A stretch of 64,000 nucleotides of DNA from NCBI RefSeq assembly GCF_028553805.1, contig NZ_CP067140.1, positions 372,001 to 436,000 of the forward strand, written 5' to 3'. Under the pieces are notes generated by a model. The model searched no databases, was not told where the DNA came from, and saw only the letters and a program-made list of their open reading frames with translations. A program made the translations under genes and the position numbers. This document shows, one piece after another, positions 60,259 to 64,000 of the stretch. The DNA is from Paracoccus saliphilus. GTDB taxonomy: Bacteria; Pseudomonadota; Alphaproteobacteria; Rhodobacterales; Rhodobacteraceae. How positions within the stretch are numbered: position 1 is the stretch's first letter; each line of letters begins with the position of its first letter.

Positions 60259-60999
60259 TCAGCCTACGCGGCGCAGGAAGGCGCGGGTGCGTTCATCCTG
60301 TGCATTGCCGAATATCTGCGCGGGCGGCCCCTGCTCGACGATCCGGCCTCCCTCCATGAACACGATCCGGTCGGCGATCTCGCGGGCGAACTGCATCTCA
60401 TGCGTGACGATCAGCATGGTCTGGCGGCCATCCGCGATGCGGCGGATCAGATCCAGGACCTCGCCCACCCATTCGGGGTCCAGCGCGCTTGTCGGTTCGT
60501 CGAACAGCATCAGCTCGGCATCCAGCGCCATCGCACGGCCGATCCCCACGCGCTGCTGCTGCCCGCCCGACAGCGCCGAGGGATAGCTGTCGCCGCGATC
60601 CCCAAGGCCGATCTGCTGCAGGATCTCGCGGGCGCGCTCTTCGGCCCTGGGTTTGGGCCAGTTCCGGACCGTGGTCAGCCCCTCCATGATATTGTCGCGG
60701 GCGGTCTTGTTGGCGAAAAGCGCATAGTTCTGAAAGACAAAGCCGGTCCGCCGCCGTAGCGCCAGCATGTCGGCCTTGCTGACCCTTGCCGCATCGACCG
60801 ACAGGTCGCCGATCGTGATCCGCCCCTCGTCGGGAGGATCGAGGAAATTCAGGCAGCGCAGAAGCGTCGATTTGCCGGTCCCCGATGGGCCGATGATCGC
60901 CACGCGCTCGCCCGGTTTCAGGCACAGGTCGATGCCGTTCAGCACCGTGTTGCCGCCAAAACGCTTGACCAGCCCGGCGATATCGATCTCGCAGCTCAT
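60259..60999 (-). CDS. Amino acid (cystine-type) ABC transporter ATPase
   Basis: A 246-residue ATPase of the polar amino acid uptake family. It shows Walker A GPSGTGKST, LNFLDPPDEG, Q-loop FVFQNYALFANKTARDNI, signature LSGGQQQRVGIGRAMALD, Walker B LMLFDEPTSALDPE and switch His VTHEM. The C-terminus GPPAQIFGNAQDERTRAFL is typical of GlnQ/TcyN. It overlaps the permease by 4 bases (ATGA). Regulation is not visible. Confidence 0.93.
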   Translation of the reverse strand: MSCEIDIAGLVKRFGGNTVLNGIDLCLKPGERVAIIGPSGTGKSTLLRCLNFLDPPDEGRITIGDLSVDAARVSKADMLALRRRTGFVFQNYALFANKTARDNIMEGLTTVRNWPKPRAEERAREILQQIGLGDRGDSYPSALSGGQQQRVGIGRAMALDAELMLFDEPTSALDPEWVGEVLDLIRRIADGRQTMLIVTHEMQFAREIADRIVFMEGGRIVEQGPPAQIFGNAQDERTRAFLRRVG

Positions 61000-61670
61000 C
61001 GCGCCACCGCCTTTCCAAGATGCCGTTCCATGCGGCGCTGGCCGACCGAGAGAGTCTCGACAATGGCCCAGTAGAACAGCGCCACGACAAGGAATGCCTC
61101 CAGGTACAGGAAGCTGCCCGCCGCCTCTTTCTGGGCGGCGCCCATCATCTCGGTCACGCCGAGGGTGAAGGCCAGCGAGGTGCCTTTGATCATGTCGATG
61201 AAATAGTTCATCAGGGTCGGCGCGGCGGTGCGTGCCGCCTGCGGCAGGACGATCCGCCGCAAGAGCTGACTCTGGGTCATGCCGATGGACTGTGCGGCCT
61301 CCCATTGGCTGCGGTCGACGCCAAGGATCGCGCCGCGGATGCTTTCGGCCATATAGGCCGAGAAATGCATGGTCAGCCCGAAGATCGCCGCCGTCACCCC
61401 GTCGATGGTGGTCAGGAAGGTCAGCATCTGGGGCAGCCCGTAATAGAACAGGAACAGCTGCACCAGCAGCGGCGTGCCCCGGAAAAAGCTGATGAACACC
61501 GCCACGACCCGGTCCAGCACGGGTATCTTCAGCACCCGCACGATGGCCAGCAGCGCCGCCAGAACCAGAGCCGCCACCATCGAGACCAGCGCCATGAACA
61601 GGGTCAGCGGGACATAGCCGGCGATCACCGGCACGAGGTCCCACATATAGGCGATGTCCAGGGGCCGCAT
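60996..61670 (-). CDS. Amino acid (cystine-type) ABC transporter permease
   Basis: A 224-residue HisM-type permease with about five helices. Family segments are FFRGTPLLVQLFLFYYGLPQ, FSAYMAESIRGAILGVDRSQ and WEAAQSIGMTQSQLLRRIVL (EAA coupling loop), PTLMNYFIDMIKGTSLAF. Only one permease is encoded, so it would act as a homodimer. Its stop and the binding-protein stop/start positions meet at 61670. Confidence 0.92.
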   Translation of the reverse strand: MRPLDIAYMWDLVPVIAGYVPLTLFMALVSMVAALVLAALLAIVRVLKIPVLDRVVAVFISFFRGTPLLVQLFLFYYGLPQMLTFLTTIDGVTAAIFGLTMHFSAYMAESIRGAILGVDRSQWEAAQSIGMTQSQLLRRIVLPQAARTAAPTLMNYFIDMIKGTSLAFTLGVTEMMGAAQKEAAGSFLYLEAFLVVALFYWAIVETLSVGQRRMERHLGKAVAR

Positions 61671-62434
61671 CAGTCGGCTTCAGCCAGCGGCTTGGTCACG
61701 TCCGCATCCAGCCATTTCTCGGAAATTTCGGCCAGCGTCCCGTTCTCCTTCAGCGTGGTGATCGCGGCATCGACGCGGTCGCGCAGGGCGTTTCCAGCTT
61801 CGTCGTCGCGGAAGGGCAGCGCGTTGCGGATCTCGTCGAAGGGCTGTCCGGCCAGCGCCAGCGGCAACGGGCTTTCCTTGATGACCTGCGCCGAGGACAC
61901 GCGGTCCATCACGAAGGCATCGACGCGGCCAAGCGCCGTGTCCTGTTCGATATTCGATTCATAGGTGCGGATGTCGATCTCGTCCGCATAGGGCAGGTTG
62001 CGCAGCAATTCCTCGAAATTCGAGCCCAGGTTTACCGCGACCGAGCGTCCCTTGAGGCTTTCGGGGCCGGTGATCTCGTCCTCGTTGCCTGCCTTCACCA
62101 CGACCTGTGCGCCGTCATAGACATAGGGCTGGGTAAAGACGAATTTAGCCTCGCGATCCGGGGTGATGGTGATCTGGTTCGCGACCGTGTCGATCCGGCC
62201 TGAATCCAGCGCGCCGATCAGGCCCGAGAAGGACATGGTGACGAACTCGACCTCGTCGCCGGTTTCCTCGGCGATGGCGCGCATGAGATCGACCTCGAAA
62301 CCTTGCAACTCGTCGGCGCGGGTGAAGGTGAAGGGGAAATAGCCGCCGGACATGCCGACGCGGATCGTCTCGGACAGGGCGGGGGCGGTGAATGCCCCAA
62401 GGGCAAGGATCGCCGAAAGAATGGTCTTGCGCAT
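61670..62434 (-). CDS. Amino acid (cystine-type) ABC transporter substrate-binding protein
   Basis: A 254-residue periplasmic binding protein (family 3). It has a signal peptide (RKTILSAILALGAFTAPALS), then IRVGMSGGYFPFTFTRADEL, GFEVDLMRAIAEETGDEVEF, the RIDTVANQITITPDREAKF segment and VAVNLGSNFEELLR. The pattern recalls cystine-binding TcyJ/FliY, but the ligand is not certain. ATG 62434 follows AAGGAGTCCATC; the longer frame upstream lies in the divergent promoter region. It is the first gene of the operon. Confidence 0.9.
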   Translation of the reverse strand: MRKTILSAILALGAFTAPALSETIRVGMSGGYFPFTFTRADELQGFEVDLMRAIAEETGDEVEFVTMSFSGLIGALDSGRIDTVANQITITPDREAKFVFTQPYVYDGAQVVVKAGNEDEITGPESLKGRSVAVNLGSNFEELLRNLPYADEIDIRTYESNIEQDTALGRVDAFVMDRVSSAQVIKESPLPLALAGQPFDEIRNALPFRDDEAGNALRDRVDAAITTLKENGTLAEISEKWLDADVTKPLAEAD

Positions 62435-62724
62435 GATGGACTCCTTCATGGTTCGGCTGACTAGATCGGGCCTTTCGGTGACGACCACAATATCAACGGG
62501 ACCGGTCGCCGGAAATAAGGATCGCATTGACGGCAGGCGGGGGGAAGCAGAAAAATTTCCGTATACTGGCTGGGTGAGGGTGATATCGTTCTGTCGTGTG
62601 GCGGCAAAGCTGTTGCAGGAAGAACGCGGTCCCGGTCGCGGCCCGATCCGATCTTTCCTCAACAGGTGATTGCGCTCGCGCGTCAGGTCGCGCAAACTCC
62701 GCGCCAAAGAGGGAGGACCATCAC

Positions 62725-63690
62725 ATGAAACAACTCTATTCTGCCGCATTCCTGGCCGCCATCGCCGCACCCGTCGCCGCCGAAGAAATCAAGATCGGCT
62801 ATGCGCTCGCTGAAGACAGTCATTATGGCGTCGCGGCCAAGGCATTCGAGGAATCGCTGACCGCTGCCCTGGGCGATCAGTTCAGCTTCCGGCATTTCCC
62901 GTCCTCGGGCCTCGGCGGCGAGCGCGAGGTGGTCGAGGGGGTGCAGCTCGGTACGGTCGAGATGACCATCGTGTCGACCGGCACCCTGTCGAATTTCGTG
63001 CCGGAATCCGGCGTGTTCGACGTGCCTTTCCTGTTCAGCAGCCTCGATCATGCCCGAGGTGTCCTGGATGGAGAGATCGGGCAGGAAATGCTGGCCAAGT
63101 TCGACGATGCCGGGCTGCATGCGCTGGCATGGGGCGAACAGGGCTTCCGGCATATCACCAATAATCGCGGCCCGATCGCGGCTCCTGCAGATACCGATGG
63201 GCTGAAGATCCGCACCATGGAGAACCCGGTACATATCGAGGCCTTCGAAGCGCTCGGCGCCGCGCCCACTCCGATGGCCTGGCCCGAGGTGATCGGTGCC
63301 CTACAGCAAGGCGCGATCGACGGGCAGGAGAATCCGCTTTCGGTGATCGTCTCGGCCAAGCTGAGCGAGGTGCAGACCTATCTGACGCTGGACGGGCATG
63401 TCTATTCGCCCGCCGTCATCCTGATCTCGCCGCAGTTGTGGGGTGAATTGGACGACGATCAGAAAGCCGCTTTCGAGGCAGCCGCTACCGATGCGGTCAC
63501 CGCGATGCGCGGCTATGTGGACGAGGTCGAGGAATCGGGCGTTGCCACGCTGAAAGAGCAGGGCATGGAGGTGAACGAGCTCTCCGCGGAACAGAAAGCC
63601 GCCTTCCGCGACGCGCTGGCCGAACCCTACAAGACCTATGAGGAGCAGTTCGGCAAGGACCTGATGGACCGCATCCAGGCGGCCGAATGA
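62725..63690 (+). CDS. TRAP transporter substrate-binding protein DctP
   Basis: A 321-residue periplasmic binding protein for a TRAP carboxylate importer. It has a signal peptide (MKQLYSAAFLAAIAAPVAA), then IKIGYALAEDSHYGVAAKAF, FPSSGLGGEREVVEGVQLGT, and the carboxylate-binding region LKIRTMENPVHIEAFEALGA then PMAWPEVIGALQQGAIDGQE. The Arg in KIRTMENP is the usual ligand carboxylate contact. GGGAGG precedes the ATG. It is followed by dctQ after a repeat element. Confidence 0.93.
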   Translation: MKQLYSAAFLAAIAAPVAAEEIKIGYALAEDSHYGVAAKAFEESLTAALGDQFSFRHFPSSGLGGEREVVEGVQLGTVEMTIVSTGTLSNFVPESGVFDVPFLFSSLDHARGVLDGEIGQEMLAKFDDAGLHALAWGEQGFRHITNNRGPIAAPADTDGLKIRTMENPVHIEAFEALGAAPTPMAWPEVIGALQQGAIDGQENPLSVIVSAKLSEVQTYLTLDGHVYSPAVILISPQLWGELDDDQKAAFEAAATDAVTAMRGYVDEVEESGVATLKEQGMEVNELSAEQKAAFRDALAEPYKTYEEQFGKDLMDRIQAAE

Positions 63691-63703
63691 GCAGCGATAT
63701 GCG

Positions 63704-63751
63704 CTTCTTCTTCATGGAAATATCCCGGGGGTCCGGGGGCGGCGCCCCCGG
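63704..63751 (-). repeat. Hairpin plus GGGATATTT...GAAGAAGAAG element, copy C
   Basis: On the minus strand CCGGGGGC-GCC-GCCCCCGG is followed by ACCCCCGGGATATTTCC and ATGAAGAAGAAGCG. It sits in the 92-base gap between the dctP and dctQ genes, in opposite orientation to the operon. The hairpin might lower dctQ expression relative to dctP. Confidence 0.65.
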
Positions 63752-63782
63752 CCGTCGCGGGACGCGATCCGTCGCCTGACCG

Positions 63783-64000
63783 ATGCGCCGGATCGAACGC
63801 GCCTTCATCCTGCTGAACGGCACCGCCGTCATCGCCGGTCTGGCGCTAATGGCGGTGGTCGTCGGCTGGAATGTCTCGGCCCGCTATCTCTGGGCGAATT
63901 CCCTGCCCTGGGCCGACGAGGTGGCGCGCTACACGATGATCTGGCTGACCTTTCTCGGCAGCGGACTGGCGCTGCGCGAGGGTGCGCATGTCGCCATCAG
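63783..64000 (+). CDS. TRAP transporter small permease DctQ, C-terminus beyond window
   Basis: The first 72 codons of a small four-helix TRAP permease subunit. Family features are VVVGWNVSARYLWANSLPWA and DEVARYTMIWLTFLGSGLAL followed by REGAHVAI. The gene is cut by the window end. The ATG at 63783 is used because the REGAHVAI motif then falls at the normal distance; no strong ribosome binding site is visible. Confidence 0.88.
   Translation, partial: MRRIERAFILLNGTAVIAGLALMAVVVGWNVSARYLWANSLPWADEVARYTMIWLTFLGSGLALREGAHVAI

Overview
The window is GC-rich, densely packed chromosomal DNA from an alphaproteobacterium. It is most likely Paracoccus or a close relative in the Rhodobacteraceae. Pointers are an flhR/FIST/flhS-type regulatory operon known from Paracoccus C1 metabolism, malyl-CoA lyase, a TSUP permease coupled to a TIGR02186 gene, several TctABC/TRAP/ABC uptake systems, and a pcm-tolC-DUF2497 gene order typical of alphaproteobacteria. 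The genus is inferred from gene content, not from a marker gene.

Layout. 0-7 kb is housekeeping: chaA (cut by the window edge), rplT, rpmI, pyk, an N-formylglutamate amidohydrolase-like gene and pheT (pheS is not adjacent), then two short relics of a dead siderophore ABC transporter and two small lipoproteins. 7.8-15.5 kb is a catabolic island: a TctCBA importer, a thiamine-diphosphate enzyme, a divergent GntR regulator, a VOC protein and an aldo/keto reductase.

15.5-24.9 kb is the most unusual part. It holds an ECF sigma factor, its membrane anti-sigma factor, a subtilisin-like protease, a small secreted Asp-rich repeat protein, an L,D-transpeptidase, an HTTM (gamma-carboxylase-like) membrane protein, a DCC thiol-disulfide protein, and an operon of alpha/beta hydrolase, P-loop protein and an ABC exporter whose ATPase has lost its catalytic motifs. 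Six transcription units here carry the same promoter-like motif, GGAATA-N15/16-CGTA, at a sensible distance from the start codon, and a seventh carries a close variant. The motif points to one ECF-controlled envelope regulon that I do not recognise as described. The Asp-rich protein and the protease share the same six-Asp tracts.

25-46.7 kb: a glyoxalase, an aldo/keto reductase, an intact siderophore/iron ABC operon, opgG-opgH-opgC for periplasmic glucans, ptsP, lysC, waaA, tRNA-Cys, a Pcm-like/TolC/DUF2497 run (the DUF2497 gene in the place of popZ) and the classic surE-pcm-nlpD operon. 46.8-53.1 kb: TSUP permease with its TIGR02186 partner, malyl-CoA lyase, D-amino acid transaminase, a TM2 protein, an atypical SDR and rpe. 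53.2-60 kb: two secreted proteins, the flhR-FIST-flhS operon and a divergent nitrate/taurine-type ABC importer probably linked to C1 metabolism. 60-64 kb: an amino-acid (cystine-type) ABC importer and the start of a TRAP transporter.

Two families of intergenic repeats stand out. One is an ~150 bp two-copy element with GTGTAC repeats about every 11 bp plus two hairpins; both copies lie between convergent genes. The other is a three-copy element made of a GC-rich hairpin followed by GGGATATTT-N3-TGAAGAAGAAG (no hairpin in the first copy). All function calls rest on reading the sequence and on memory of protein families; no database search was run.
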